From positions 277,501-339,500 of the forward strand of contig WPIO01000059.1 of NCBI GenBank assembly GCA_009760855.2: a stretch of 62,000 nucleotides of DNA. Direction: 5' to 3'. The notes under the pieces were generated by a model. It ran no database searches and had not been told where the DNA came from. It saw only the letters and a program-made list of their open reading frames with translations. The translations under genes were made by a program, and so were the position numbers. This document shows positions 11,548-23,654 of the stretch, one piece after another; the first letter of the stretch is position 1; every line of letters starts with the position of its first letter. This stretch comes from Cristatella mucedo. Taxonomy: Eukaryota; Bryozoa; Phylactolaemata; Cristatellidae.

Positions 11548-12120
11548 ACTAAATGCTGTGATAAACGGATACGTTTTTAGCTACTTTTTAAATGTGGTCA
11601 AGTCAGGGAATGTCGTGACGCCAGTCGGAAGTGAGTTCCAGGCTTTGGGAGTATACGAACTAAAGACACGGTCTCCAAAGAATTTAAGGTTCGTACAATG
11701 TATAGGTAAACGCTAACAGCTGGTGCAAAACTCTGCAGCTAGGCTTGTCTGTCGTGAGTGTCGCAGTTGCCACATCGCACCACTTCTCGCCGACCTGCAC
11801 TGGCTACCCATTAAGCTACGCATCGACTTAAAAGTTTTGTCGCTCACTTTTAGGTCACTTCAATCTTCGGCTCCAGCCTACCTATCAGATCTACTGCCGC
11901 GCCAGGCCAAGCATCGTACCGCCCGCTTTTCGGAGTCTGACTGCTTACCTATACAACCTCTAACCTATACCTCGTATAATAATAACCTCTAACCTATACC
12001 TCGTGCAAGCCTTTTTTTTCCTTGAAGACCGCGGCTTTAGTTCGTACGCTCCCAAAGCCTGGAAATCACTCCCGACTTGCGTCGCGACATCCCGTAATTT
12101 GACATTTGAAAAGAAGACCC
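11548..12120. mobile_element. Two family A fragments head to head
   Basis: 11548-11705 matches the minus-strand C-terminal region of family A. 11712-12120 matches the plus-strand segment [20 protein letters not shown] through the end of the ORF. The two parts overlap in element coordinates, so they are separate copies or a complex rearrangement, not one simple 5' inversion. Confidence 0.7.
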
Positions 12121-12149
12121 GTGTGAGCGGCCCCTGCGTCCGATCGTAG

Positions 12150-13090
<941 letters not shown>

Positions 13091-14209
13091 CGTGACGTGA
13101 TTATTGGCGCGACAATCTCGACCTTTTTTTGCTTGGACGGAGACCGGGGCTGAAATCGACTGTTGCACGTTTATCCCTCAATTTTGACCCGCTTGCAGTC
13201 TCCCTTGAAGCCTCTCTTTCGAATTTCTTGTTTTGAGTCGCTCCGATGAAAAGTTGCCACTGGTAGCAATAATCTACGGACCCCCAACGTGCAGGTCCTT
13301 TTCTATTTCAGATTGTTCTGATCTCATTTAAATTTTGCGTGCCAATTTTTCTTTCTTTTCTCGTCCTGTGTGACTTTGGCATTCATTTTGACCGCCCAAC
13401 TCAGCCTCCGGCTGGCGTGCCCGAGCGTGCCCGCAAGTGACGCTGCCGCTCGTCGGGCCTGACCTGCAGTGTACGCTGACTGCGGTCTCGACTTGCTCGC
13501 TTTAAACCGAGACGTGGCCGACATTGGCCAACAGTCCGAGTACAACCGATCCCACAACGACGGGTTTCTCGCTCTTTCATGCCCCTAAATCAACGAATAA
13601 AAACCGGAGGTGGAGTCGCCATTGTCACCCGCTCCTCGCTCAATTACAAACCGTTTGCAGTCTCCTCAAAACATTATTTCGAATCTCTTGTTTTATTTAT
13701 TTTATTTTTGAGTGAATAATAAATTTCGTTTACCTCCGTCAACGAGCTGCCAATGATGGCATTAATCTATCACTCACCAGGTAACAAGTCCTTTTCGATC
13801 ACAAATTTCTCTTCAATTTCATTTCAATTCTCTGTGCAAGAAATCGATCTTTCGTCGTCGAGGGTAGCTTCAAAATTCATCTTGACGACTTAACTGACGT
13901 CTTGCGTGCTGAATTTAGTGCTCTGACTGACTCTTTTTCTCCAGTGGCTCATGTGCATGACCCCACTCACAGCAAGGGTCACCACACTCAATCTGATATT
14001 CTGCCACAAGTGTATGCTATGTCGTCCCCTATTATAACCAAATTCTGCTCATCAGATCTGCATGCGCATCTCATTCAGTCTGCAGCGTGTGCCTTCCTCC
14101 GCATTCAGACTAATCTGTGAATAGCGAAAACCTTACGATCCTTGACGTTGAGGCAGTCTGCCTCCTGAAAATATCTTCTTCTTTGCTGCTCAATCCTCCT
14201 TCCAAACTG

Positions 14210-14370
14210 TCATAATTAATAATAACAATAATAATAATGCACTCGATAAAGCGCCCTCGGAGAAATCGATCTCTTTCTAGGCGCTTTACATTTGCTGCAA
14301 AGGGAAAAGCGATTGAATGATGAGTAATGTCATGCTTGATAAACAGACAACATGAATAGCATGGTCTAGG
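14210..14370 (-). mobile_element. Family A 3' end inserted in a family A body
   Basis: AATAATAATAATG tail, GCGCCCTCGGAGAAATCGAT and TAGGCGCTTTACATTTGCTG in the order typical of the family A 3' terminus on the opposite strand. Confidence 0.8.
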
Positions 14371-14959
14371 GGATAATTGGTAGCACGCTACGAGACGACA
14401 CTCACAGCTCGACACTCGACGCTCGGCGAGCTCGCATCTCTGACCGCACTGTGCACCCTCCCCGCAGACTGCCTATGGTTTACTGCCGAAATTAAACTAG
14501 CGAAATAAAACGAAATTAAGCGAAATTAAATTAAATTAAACTAGTTCTACGAAGCGGAAACTCGAGAAAGCTTACTTACACAGCGTCACGACTGTCTGTC
14601 CATCGTCAGGCATACGAAGGCTACTTTACGATTATTGATAAGTAGACAATGCCAATTGATCCTAGCAAAGGCGAAGTCTAGCTTCTATAAAGATATTGTT
14701 GAATCGCAGACGCACAATCCGAAAATGCTGATGTCTACCATCAACCGTCTCCTTAACCGCTCTAAGGTTAGCTCCATACCGAGTTCTCATCCTTGCTGTG
14801 GTCTAGCCAGACGCTTCTCTGGCTTCTTTGTCAGCATGATAGACAAGATCAGAGAATTCATCCCTAAGGTGACAGCGTCCCTACTTGATTCCCCTCACTC
14901 AATTCCATGCAGAACCTCGATGCCTGTATTCGAGGCGACCACGAGTGGGTCCCTGCGAT

Positions 14960-15205
14960 CCGTCCTTTACGTGCTTATGAGTGCTGACACTCTACATGCT
15001 GCCACTAACCATGTTTGCATACTGAACCTGTGCATGTCACCCGTAACTATGCCATGCTTGTTGTCATTGAGCATGCTACCACTAACCACTCGATCGTGCT
15101 TCCTTTGCAGCAAATGTAAAGTGCCTAGAGAGAGATTGAGTTCTCTGAGGGCGCTATGTCAAATGTATTGTAATTTTTATTATTATTATATCATTACCGT
15201 GGAAT
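14960..15205 (+). mobile_element. Family A 3' end inserted in a family A body
   Basis: 3' UTR landmarks (repeated GCATGCT...ACCACTAACCA blocks) lead to GTGCCTAGAGAGAGATTGAG, TTCTCTGAGGGCGC and a TTATTATTAT tail. Confidence 0.8.
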
Positions 15206-17284
15206 TCATCTTCCAGTCAAAGAAGACTAGTAGCTCTCTAGACCCTATTTATTAGATCTGCTGCTGCCACGCATTACTAACATTGAAAATATGTCATCAC
15301 CCTCCAGTCTTGTCCCTGCGCCTTTTGGAAAGGCTGTCGTTAGAGCGAAAATTAAGAAAGCAACACTAGACCAAGAGAACTTACGTAACTTCCACTATCC
15401 CTACTGCCATTCCTATCGGAGACCCTGGAGCCGAGTACTGGCAGACCGTCTAAACTCTCACATTAAAACTTCGAACCTGGCAAGTAAGTTTCAGTCTGGT
15501 TTTACAGTGAATCAGTTTTAGAGCTAGCCACTCCGTAGAGTCGACGCCGTTTCGGGTGGACCTTTGACCTTTTCGGGCATGCAGACGCGGGTCTGGTGTC
15601 TCTCTGCTCGTTTTTCCTCGATCTTCTTTCGACTGCATTCGACACTATTGACCACCAAGTCCTTCTGGAGCACCTCTCCTCTCGCTAGGGCATCACCCAC
15701 CGGTACTACACTTCATTGGTTCAGGTCCTATCTCAGTGGGAGACTGAACGGTCCACCGAGAAATCGCTGAAGCAAGGGCTAGGTCAAGGCTCTATCCTTG
15801 GTCTGCTTCTTTTCATGGTTTATACGCTTCTTCTTGCCGATGTGATTGCCATGTACAGTCTAGGCTTTCACTTGTTTATATGCAGATAACACACAGCTGC
15901 ACCTATGCTTTGATCTCTCTCACACCTCAAGCACGTCAAGGCCTCTTAACTCCGTTGCTGAATGCTTTGTTTGGCATTCGCACATCGATAGCAGCAAATT
16001 TTCTAGAATTGAATTCTAATAAAATCTACTTACTAGTTAAGGCCAAACCTGGCGTGACTCAGAAATTGGAAAAGCTAAAGCTCACAATCGGCTCTGCCAG
16101 ACTAGATCCGGTAGTATTTGCACGACATCCGGGTGTCCGGTTCCAAAGTGACCTATCCGTAGACGACTTCGTCAGCTCCACAGTCGAGTCTGCCCACTTT
16201 TAGCCGTGCAACATTGCAAACAAACATTAGGGCCTGCTTACACAGGTGCACAATGTCTAAAGTGGTCCATGCATTTGTGACATCCTATCTCGACTTCAGT
16301 AACTTGCTGCTTGCTGGTCTACGAACGTGTGCAATCGGGCGCCTACAGTTGGTGCAAAACTCCAGCTAGGCTTGTCATTTGTGAGTGAGGCAGTTCGCCA
16401 CACCACACCACACCACTTCTCTTTGACCTGCAGTGGTTCCCAAGCAAGCAGCACATTGACTTCAAGGTACTGTCCCTCACTTTCATGCCCCTCCGTTCTC
16501 TCCTACCTACTCCATTCTCCATTCTACTACCCAGCCTGGCTCGGCATCGTATCACCAGCTGAGTGCTGACTGATTGCTTAGCTCTGCCTCGAACGAGCCT
16601 CGACTCCTTTGGATGCCTTTAGTTTGTATGCTCCCAAACCCCGGAACTCACTCCCGACTGACGTCACGACATCCCGTAACTTGACATTTGAAAAGAAGCA
16701 GTTTCTTGTAGCATTTGGTGGGCCCATGTAAGTAATCCTTTGTTCGCTTATGCATGCTGACACCGTGCATGTTACCGATAATCATACTTACGTGTTGGCA
16801 ACATGCACTTTACCGTAACCATATTATGCTTGTTGATATGGTGCATGTTACCGATAATCATTTGACCCGGCTTCCTGTATTCAGCATCCGTGCAGCAACT
16901 AGAGTAAGGGATTGAGTTCTCTAAAGGTGCTATACAAATTTACTATTATTATCATCATTCCGTCAGATCAGCAAACCTTCACTTTTACTTTATATTTGTT
17001 TAATGTCTACTGATACATAAATCTGATTTCGACAGCCACACTAGTTTGATCATGACAGATGTAACACATTAGTTCGTTGTATAGAGTATAGTTGTAGATT
17101 GTCATCCACATTTAGATTGCCAACGACCAGCGTCTTCGGCCTTTAAAGGTTCGCTATGGTTTCACTATTACCAGGGGCTCGGATAAGCTGGGGCCAGCAG
17201 GCCTGGCCCCCATGGACTGACTGGACACGTGGGGTGGGTCGGTGACTGCTGTACCGATATGAGTACCATCCTCGGATTGTTCTT

Positions 17285-18335
17285 CGGTATTGGTGACATT
17301 CCCCATCTGGATAGCAGCAAACTTTTTCAAATTGAACGCGACAAACCAGCTTACTGGTCATAACCAAACCCAGTGTGTGACCCAGAAGTTTGCAAACCTA
17401 TCCCTAAGAATCTATTCTGTCAGCACGTCCCATGTAGCATCTGCATGCAATATGGGCGTCCCTTCCCGAAGCGACCTTGCACTAAACGACCGCACCAGCT
17501 TCACAGTCAAGTCTGCAGCCTATTTTCTGTTACGTAACACCAAAACATCCGAGCCTGCTTAGACAGGGTTACCACATCCAAGTTTGTCCATGCATTCGTG
17601 ACACCCAGCCTCGACTTCGGCAGTTCACTGCTTGCTAGTCGTCCGGCCTGTGCGTTAAAGTGTTTGCAGATGGTGCAAATCTCTACAGCGAAGGTTGCCT
17701 GAGCATCTGCATTTGCCACGTTACTTTCCATCGATCTGCACCGGCTCCACGTCCGAGCAGCTTATCGACTTCAAGGTTTTGTCACTGACTTTTAGGTGTC
17801 TTCATTCTCAGGCCCCAGCCTACCAATTAGAACTACTCCTCAGGCAGGCAAGACTTAGTGTCACCTGCTCTTGTAACTCAAACCCTGCAGTTGTCCCTCA
17901 ATAGAACATTTGATCTTGTGCAGACCAAGTCTTTGGTTCGTAGGCTTTAAATGCTTGGCCAAGTCACTAGTTCGAAGGCTTTGAAAGCCTGTAACTCATT
18001 CCTCATTGACGTCATGACATCGCATCGCTTAGGCATAAAAACAGGAGGCAAAATTGCACCTGTTCCTCACAGCATTTGCTGGATTCATGGCAATTGTCCT
18101 CTGTGTGCTTGTGCATGCTGAGCCTGTATATGCTAGTGCTTACCGTGTATACGTGTTGACACTGGTAATGTTACCACTAACTATATTATGCTTGTTGACA
18201 TGTGGACATTACCACTCACCGTTTGATCAGGCCTCTGTTGTAGCATATATCAAGTGCCTAGATGGCGATTAAGTAGATTAAGTTCTCCGAAAGCGCTACA
18301 AATACAAATGTACTATTTTTATTAAATGTTGTCGT
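17285..18335 (+). mobile_element. 5'-truncated family A LINE
   Basis: Translation with several frameshifts gives AANFFKLNAT, RSDLALNDRTSFTVKSA and [20 protein letters not shown] 3' UTR follows, then the terminal block AAGTTCTCCGAAAGCGC and a T-rich tail. Confidence 0.75.
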
Positions 18336-18734
18336 TTTTATCCGGGTGATTTACAAACTGCTGCCAGATAAGCAAAGAAGGCGAGGATTGATTACATCGT
18401 ATCGCAGCATTATGAGAAAGGAAGCAGGAAAATGCACACACACACACAGCGAGACACCAAGGGCCACTAAAAGTTAGTAGGACCTCTGCTTAGTAGCATG
18501 CACTGAATAATGGCTAGGTAAGCATGCCAAGCGCACAGGAACGACAAATATAATAAACACGACGACAAATATAAACTCGCTGGGGTGCAGAGAAAGCTGA
18601 CTGGAACACAGGCGTCTTTAGCTGACACTTAACTGGTGGCAAGTCAGTGCAGACAGTGACAGAAGCCAGAAGCGAGCTCTGTCTGCACTTTCGGTGCACG
18701 CAAGCTGACACGGCCCGATCAACAAAAGCTTTCT

Positions 18735-18885
18735 CAATTAATAATAGTAATGATAATAATAATAATTCACTTGATAAAGCGCCCTCAGAGAACTTAATCT
18801 CTCTCTAGGCGCCTTGCATTTGCTGCAACGGGAAGCCCAATTGAATGGTGAGTAAAATCATGCTTAGTGCGAGGAAAAGAGCGAC
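18735..18885 (-). mobile_element. Family A LINE 3' end
   Basis: AATAATAATAATT tail, then GCGCCCTCAGAGAACTTAAT and the LINE 3' UTR on the opposite strand. Confidence 0.8.
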
Positions 18886-19009
18886 GCTGACTGGATGCTG
18901 AGGGGCGGCCGGCGCGACAGCACGTGAGTCACTGGGCCAGTGACATCCACGGTCGAATAGCTAGGCCGGTACTAGCGATCGGAGCGACCTATAAGTACAA
19001 GAGACGACA

Positions 19010-19205
19010 TTCAAGTCGATTCCATGCTTTACAGGAAGTCTGTTGGCTACCGAATGCGTACCGAAAGCCGCTTAGGCTGTGAGTGCGCTATACAAACTCT
19101 CCCGAGTAACATCCACATGGTCTTTATGACTTTGTGGAGTTACAGACGGAGATACATTACATTACATTGCTGATTACATTACATTACATTACTTACATTA
19201 CATTA
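19010..19205 (+). mobile_element. Family B LINE 3' end with (ACATT)n tail
   Basis: Encodes the family B C-terminus ([19 protein letters not shown]). It continues through GACTTTGTGGAGTTACAGAC and ends in at least eight ACATT/TACATT units, interrupted twice. Confidence 0.85.
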
Positions 19206-19900
19206 AGTCCGCGAAGCTCAGACGGAATTAAATACATTACTGACGCGATGCAGGCGGCGGCGGCGCTGGCCTGTATTCAAGAATATAATGAAACTTAAAC
19301 AATGCTGACGCGAAGTGACAGAGTGCGAACTAGACTGGCCGCCGCAGCCTTATCTAAAGCGTGCCCCCCCCCAATGAGAGATGCATTACATTAGAGCACT
19401 GGGCAGCAGCGTTCTCGTTCTTATTATTAAATACCGCGGTGAGCTAGGACAGCCGCGCGCACGGTTTCTAGCCGGGGAACGCCGCTGGCCGCGACCGCGT
19501 GTGGTCCCCCACGCGCTACGGCAAGGCCTCGCCGCCTAGCGCAGGCTGCGGTACACATTTGGGCACACGCGCTCCGCCGCTGGGACTGGGCCGTGCGCCG
19601 CTTTCGCACGTGGGTATCCGCGGCGGCGGCGGCGGCCGCTGCCTCTGCGTATGTCATCAGATCGCCGCCAGCGTCCATACGCGGCTTTCAGCAGCAAAGG
19701 ATACACCTCATTTTAATTCCGAGAGCGGTCATACCGCAATTGACGCACGGCCGGCGGGGTATGATTCCGAGTCGGACTAGTACTTTACAGAAACCGCCGT
19801 AGTTTGGCTGCATGCGAATGGTCGCCGGGATATACAACGACGCGTTTGATTGGTTCACGTTCAGTCGCCCGTAGGTCAAGGTCGATAACGTAGTTCCGGT

Positions 19901-19944
19901 CTCTTTTTCTGCAGCCGCTGTAAATGGTGCTGTAGTGGTCCATC
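19901..19944 (+). promoter_or_regulatory. Candidate 5'-TOP leader of RPS6
   Basis: CTCTTTTTCT at 19901-19910 is a C followed by an unbroken pyrimidine tract, the 5' terminal oligopyrimidine signature of ribosomal-protein mRNAs, placed 35-44 bases before the ATG. TOP mRNAs are translationally controlled by growth signalling. The start site itself is inferred. Confidence 0.6.
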
Positions 19945-21751
19945 ATGAAGGTAAGGACTTCGAAGTAAAAGCCTTATGCTGAGGCCGAAAGGCTCCAGTA
20001 ATCCTGGCATAGAGTTTATATTAGAGTTGTAGATATTGTTTTCATGGTTTAGTGACGCACGATGCCCGCGGTTTTAAGATGTTTGAGGATATCGAACGCG
20101 GGTGTGCCGTCCGGCCGGCCAGATCACCCGGTACCGTCGCAGTGTCGTCGTGTGACTATTTCCTCCCGGCGCGCCGCGCTCATTGCGTTCGTGTTTTTAG
20201 TTGAACGTTGCGTACCCGGCTACTGGTAGCCAGAAGACATTCGAAATAGACGATGAGGCAAAACTCAGGCCATTTTACGAAAAGCGGATGTCGCAGGAAA
20301 TGCCCGCCGACAGCTTAGGCGAGGAATGGAAGGTAAAAACCAAAAAAAAAAAAGAAAGTCGGGTTCACCGAGGCGACACGGAAGGCTACCGTTCCTCCGT
20401 GCGCGCTTCGAGCCCGACCGCGGCAGCCTCGTCCTGATGGACGGTCGTTCTTCCGAGCCGTCGCGTCCCCGGTACCGGGCGGCGGCGGCGGCTGCTTCCC
20501 GCGCGTCGTTTCTCTCGCACGCTTCCGTCGCTTTTCTTGCAGGGTTACATTGTGCGTATCACGGGCGGCAACGACAAGCAGGGATTTCCCATGAAGCAGG
20601 GAATTCTAACGAACGGCCGAGTGCGCCTGCTGCTGTCTAAAGGGCACAGCTGCTTCAGAAAATGGGGTAGATCTGGCGAGCGCAAGCGCAAGTCAGTTCG
20701 AGGCTGCATCGTCGACGCCCAGCTGTCCGTGCTGAATTTGGTCATTCTTAAGAAAGGTACGTTGGCGGCAAGTCGCGGCATCACCCGAGGCCGCCTCATT
20801 CGTCGCTGGCTCGCTAGTAGTAGTAGTAGTAGTAGAAGACCCCTGGCTCACACCACGTCTTGTACGCACGTTGCATTACGTGGCTTTTCATGAAAGGGGA
20901 TATTGATGAGCTCGGCATAAAAACTTGCCGCCGAGATCGCGTCTCGGTTGCGATTCCTGGTGCCGTGCACATTTTTTTCGCATAGCGAGTTTCCGTCGTT
21001 TGGTCCGACCCGGTGCCGTGTAGTGGCCTATGCAGCAGACTTTTTTTTTTTACTCGGCTGTCTCGGTCGCAGCACCTTTAGTATTCTGTACGATTGGCTG
21101 CGACTTGACTACTGCTGCATAGCCGTGACAAGTCGCCGATCGGCTCGCGTCCTTGCCTTTCGGGCGTCTGCTCTGAAGTCGTCGTGGTCACAGCGAGGCA
21201 TTTTTCGTGCGCCCTTCTCGCCCTCGCAGGAGAGAGCGACGTGCCCGGCCTGACCGACAGGACCGTGCCGCGCCGTCTCGGACCGAAGCGCGCATCGAAT
21301 ATTCGAAAACTGTTTAACCTGTCCAAGACTGACGACGTTCGCCAGTACGTCGTCAGGCGTCCTATTGCTGCTAAGGAGGGGAAGAAGCAACGTGAGTGGC
21401 GCGAGCTGCTGTGTGCGCGCTCGCTGCGCACCTGTTTGATGCTTGGCAACGTCGGCCTTGGCCGATCCGAGCGATTGACTCTTGCATGGGGGATGCGTTG
21501 CAGCCAAGAAGCCCGTCACTCACGCGCCAAGGATACAGCGGCTCGTCACCCCGGTCGTGCTCCAGAGAAGGCGTCACAAGCTGGCACTGAAGAAGAAGCG
21601 CATCAGCGCGCGTCGCGAGGACGCCGCCGAGTACGCCAAGCTGCTCGCCCAGCGCCTCAAGGAGGCCAAGGAGAGGAAGGCCGAGCGTCGTCGATCGGCC
21701 TCGACGTCGAAGAGCAAGGACTCCGTCAGAGAGTCGGTGTCGAAGAAGTGA
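19945..21751 (+). CDS. RPS6: 40S ribosomal protein S6 (eS6), complete, five exons
   Basis: Component of the 40S subunit and the classical substrate of S6 kinase. Exons: 19945-19950, 20201-20332, 20543-20756, 21230-21391 and 21504-21751, all with GT-AG introns in matching phase, giving 253 residues (human 249). Exon 1 encodes only Met-Lys, the split I recall from vertebrate RPS6. Family landmarks follow in order: [108 protein letters not shown] and [20 protein letters not shown]. The C-terminal tail has [13 protein letters not shown], keeping a basic S6-kinase-type consensus. The start ATG has A at -3. The introns (250, 210, 473 and 112 bases) show no convincing snoRNA boxes. No breaks were seen, so this should be a functional gene. 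Confidence 0.98.
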
Positions 21752-21770
21752 ACGATGCTTCGTTTGTAGC

Positions 21771-21776
21771 AATAAA
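21771..21776 (+). promoter_or_regulatory. AATAAA polyadenylation signal of RPS6
   Basis: AATAAA lies 20 bases after the RPS6 stop codon, giving a very short 3' UTR as usual for ribosomal-protein genes. Confidence 0.85.
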
Positions 21777-21954
21777 CTTCTCGATTGAAACGACCTCGTG
21801 CTCTTTGCTAATTTCTTGGCCGAGCAGGCCAAGGGCTGTCGAAGCCAATGCAGCAGCAGCTCGGTGCTCAAGCGTTTGTGCTGCTTCTGGGTGTGACATT
21901 GCTGCTACCGAGTATATCGACGGCGTTCGTGATCTCGACAGATCGGACGCTTAA

Positions 21955-22135
21955 TTTGCATGCTGACCCTGTGCAAGTCACCTCTAACCATGTTGCTCAT
22001 TTTGTTTGTTTATCAAGCATGATTTTACTCGCCATTCAATTGCATTTCCCTTTGCAGCAAATGTAAAGCGCCTAGAGAGAGATCAAGTTCTCTGAGGGCA
22101 CTTTATCAAGTGCATTATGATTATTATTAGCCGAG
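21955..22135 (+). mobile_element. Family A LINE 3' end
   Basis: GCATGCTGACCCTGTGCAAG, then CCTTTGCAGCAAATGTAAAG, GCGCCTAGAGAGAGATCAAG, TTCTCTGAGGGC and a short ATTATTATTA tail. It sits about 180 bases beyond the RPS6 polyadenylation signal. Confidence 0.85.
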
Positions 22136-22139
22136 TTTG

Positions 22140-23035
22140 CACAAGTCGCGACGAGATTGCGTCTGCCCAACGGTCCCGTGCCTGGCGTCGGCAGAGTGCA
22201 TTCTGAGTAATCAAAGTATTTTGGCATTTAAGTATGTTAGTAGCGCTTGTTAGCAGCTTTTACTATTTTTAATGTGGGTAGGTTTTTTCCTGCATGGGTG
22301 TTTGTAGTGAAAAACTATCGCTGCTGCAGGAAATCATTGTAGATATAGCTGCTGGAAGATTTAGTGTGACCTGGCCCTAGTGAAGGTAGCAATCATGCAC
22401 TTGTTGGATTTAATTCTGTCGTAGCCATCACCCGTAGCATGTCAGATATTGGGCACAGCTGCTGCTTGGTTGGTTGACGGTTTCAGGGACTGCAGTGACT
22501 ACTGAGGACTGACGTGCTGCAATAGAAGCACGGGCAAATTCCTAGGTTCCTGCCCTGCTGGTTCGTTTAAAATCGCGTATGCAGTAAATGTAAGGTTACT
22601 GGATGTTATTAGGAGAACTAAACGCACCACTTTTTTCTGTCGGTTGAGAATTTGTCTTGTCATCAAGTTAAGTGCACCGATGCAAACTAGCTCTCAATTT
22701 TGATTTGTGTAAACATGCCTTGCCGACAAGTGGACAGTCTAGGTACGAGGCCATAGCTGTAAACGAGGTAATAACGTTTTGTGCAGCACGGAAGCATGAA
22801 CTTGGTGCTAGGGGCTCTGTGCCAACAGAAGAAATTTCCACACGGCAGGCAGCAGCAGTAAACAATTGGCATTAAAACAAGAGACAACAGTCCCTAAAAA
22901 AGCTTACAAATTGTAAGGAGTTTGAACATTAAATCGTCAACCTTACAACAAAATCTCAATCCACGATTTCTAGCACATACGTATAGGTATATAGGAGGGC
23001 GTTTGCGATGCACCTATACCTGGAAAATCTTAACT
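22140..23035. other. Intergenic sequence, nothing recognised
   Basis: About 900 bases of mixed composition between family A fragments. Only frames under 70 codons with no family resemblance occur. Confidence 0.5.
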
Positions 23036-23039
23036 TATA

Positions 23040-23185
23040 CCGGCACAGCGACCCACTAACGATTCGATCGTGCTTCCTTCGAAGCACGTAAAGTGCTCAG
23101 TAAAAGATTTGAGTTCTCTGAGGATGCTATATCAAATGTATTATTACTATTATTATTATTACTATTATTATTATTATTATTTAGT
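23040..23185 (+). mobile_element. Family A LINE 3' end
   Basis: CACTAACGATTCGATCGTGC, a diverged terminal block (TTTGAGTTCTCTGAGGATGC) and a long ATT-rich tail. Confidence 0.75.
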
Positions 23186-23654
23186 AAGTGGCCACAGCGG
23201 CATCCACATCACAGTTTATAGCTAGGAATCGACTCGACTCGCTGTGGGTCACCTTAGCTCGGTGATGAGCACCTGATTTTCGGGTTTTACAACAAAGCTG
23301 CTGGGGCGTCGTCGGTCGGTTTCTCGACAATCGTGCATCGTGCCATGCGTAAGTCTTGATGGGCGTCATTCGTGTCGGTTTGCATCAGCAGCCATGGCCT
23401 TGTCATTTGCGCCACACTGATGCTAACGTAGCCTGTGGAGGTGGGCAGGACTGCAAGTTCGCACGACTCCTGCCCCGCCCCCCTAACTGCAAAGAAGGCA
23501 CTGCTGCCTGCTACTGCCCAGTCCATTTCCTCGTTGGCCCTGTTTTGACGACAAACACTGCAAATGTTACGTGACGAAGACAGGTGGCAGTAGAACAAGG
23601 GTCCAAGCATCAGGCTGAGCATGAGCACTGGGCCCCCGGCAGCAGTGCAAGCAT

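Larger units (their letters stand above)
13110..16960 (+). mobile_element. Long, fragmented L2/CR1-like LINE (family A)
   Basis: The longest family A element in the window. In order: an apurinic-type endonuclease with GGGVAIVTRSSLNY (about 13605), KIHLDDLTD (about 13880) and DPTHSKGH (about 13960); a linker with HNPKMLMSTINRLLNRSKVS (14725); the start of the reverse transcriptase with SHIKTSNLASKFQSGF (15460); a degraded FDTIDHQVLLEHLSSR motif-A region (15640); the C-terminal domain (16240-16560); and a 3' end near 16950 with the ATT tail. Many stops and frameshifts make it non-functional. A minus-strand family A 3' end (14210-14370) and a plus-strand one (14960-15205) are inserted. The first endonuclease part appears twice, at 13130-13320 and 13600-13800. 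Confidence 0.8.

Noticed and set aside
20757-21229. Box C/D snoRNA in RPS6 intron 3 (TGATGA near 20903)
   Set aside because: No CTGA box at a plausible distance and no terminal stem.
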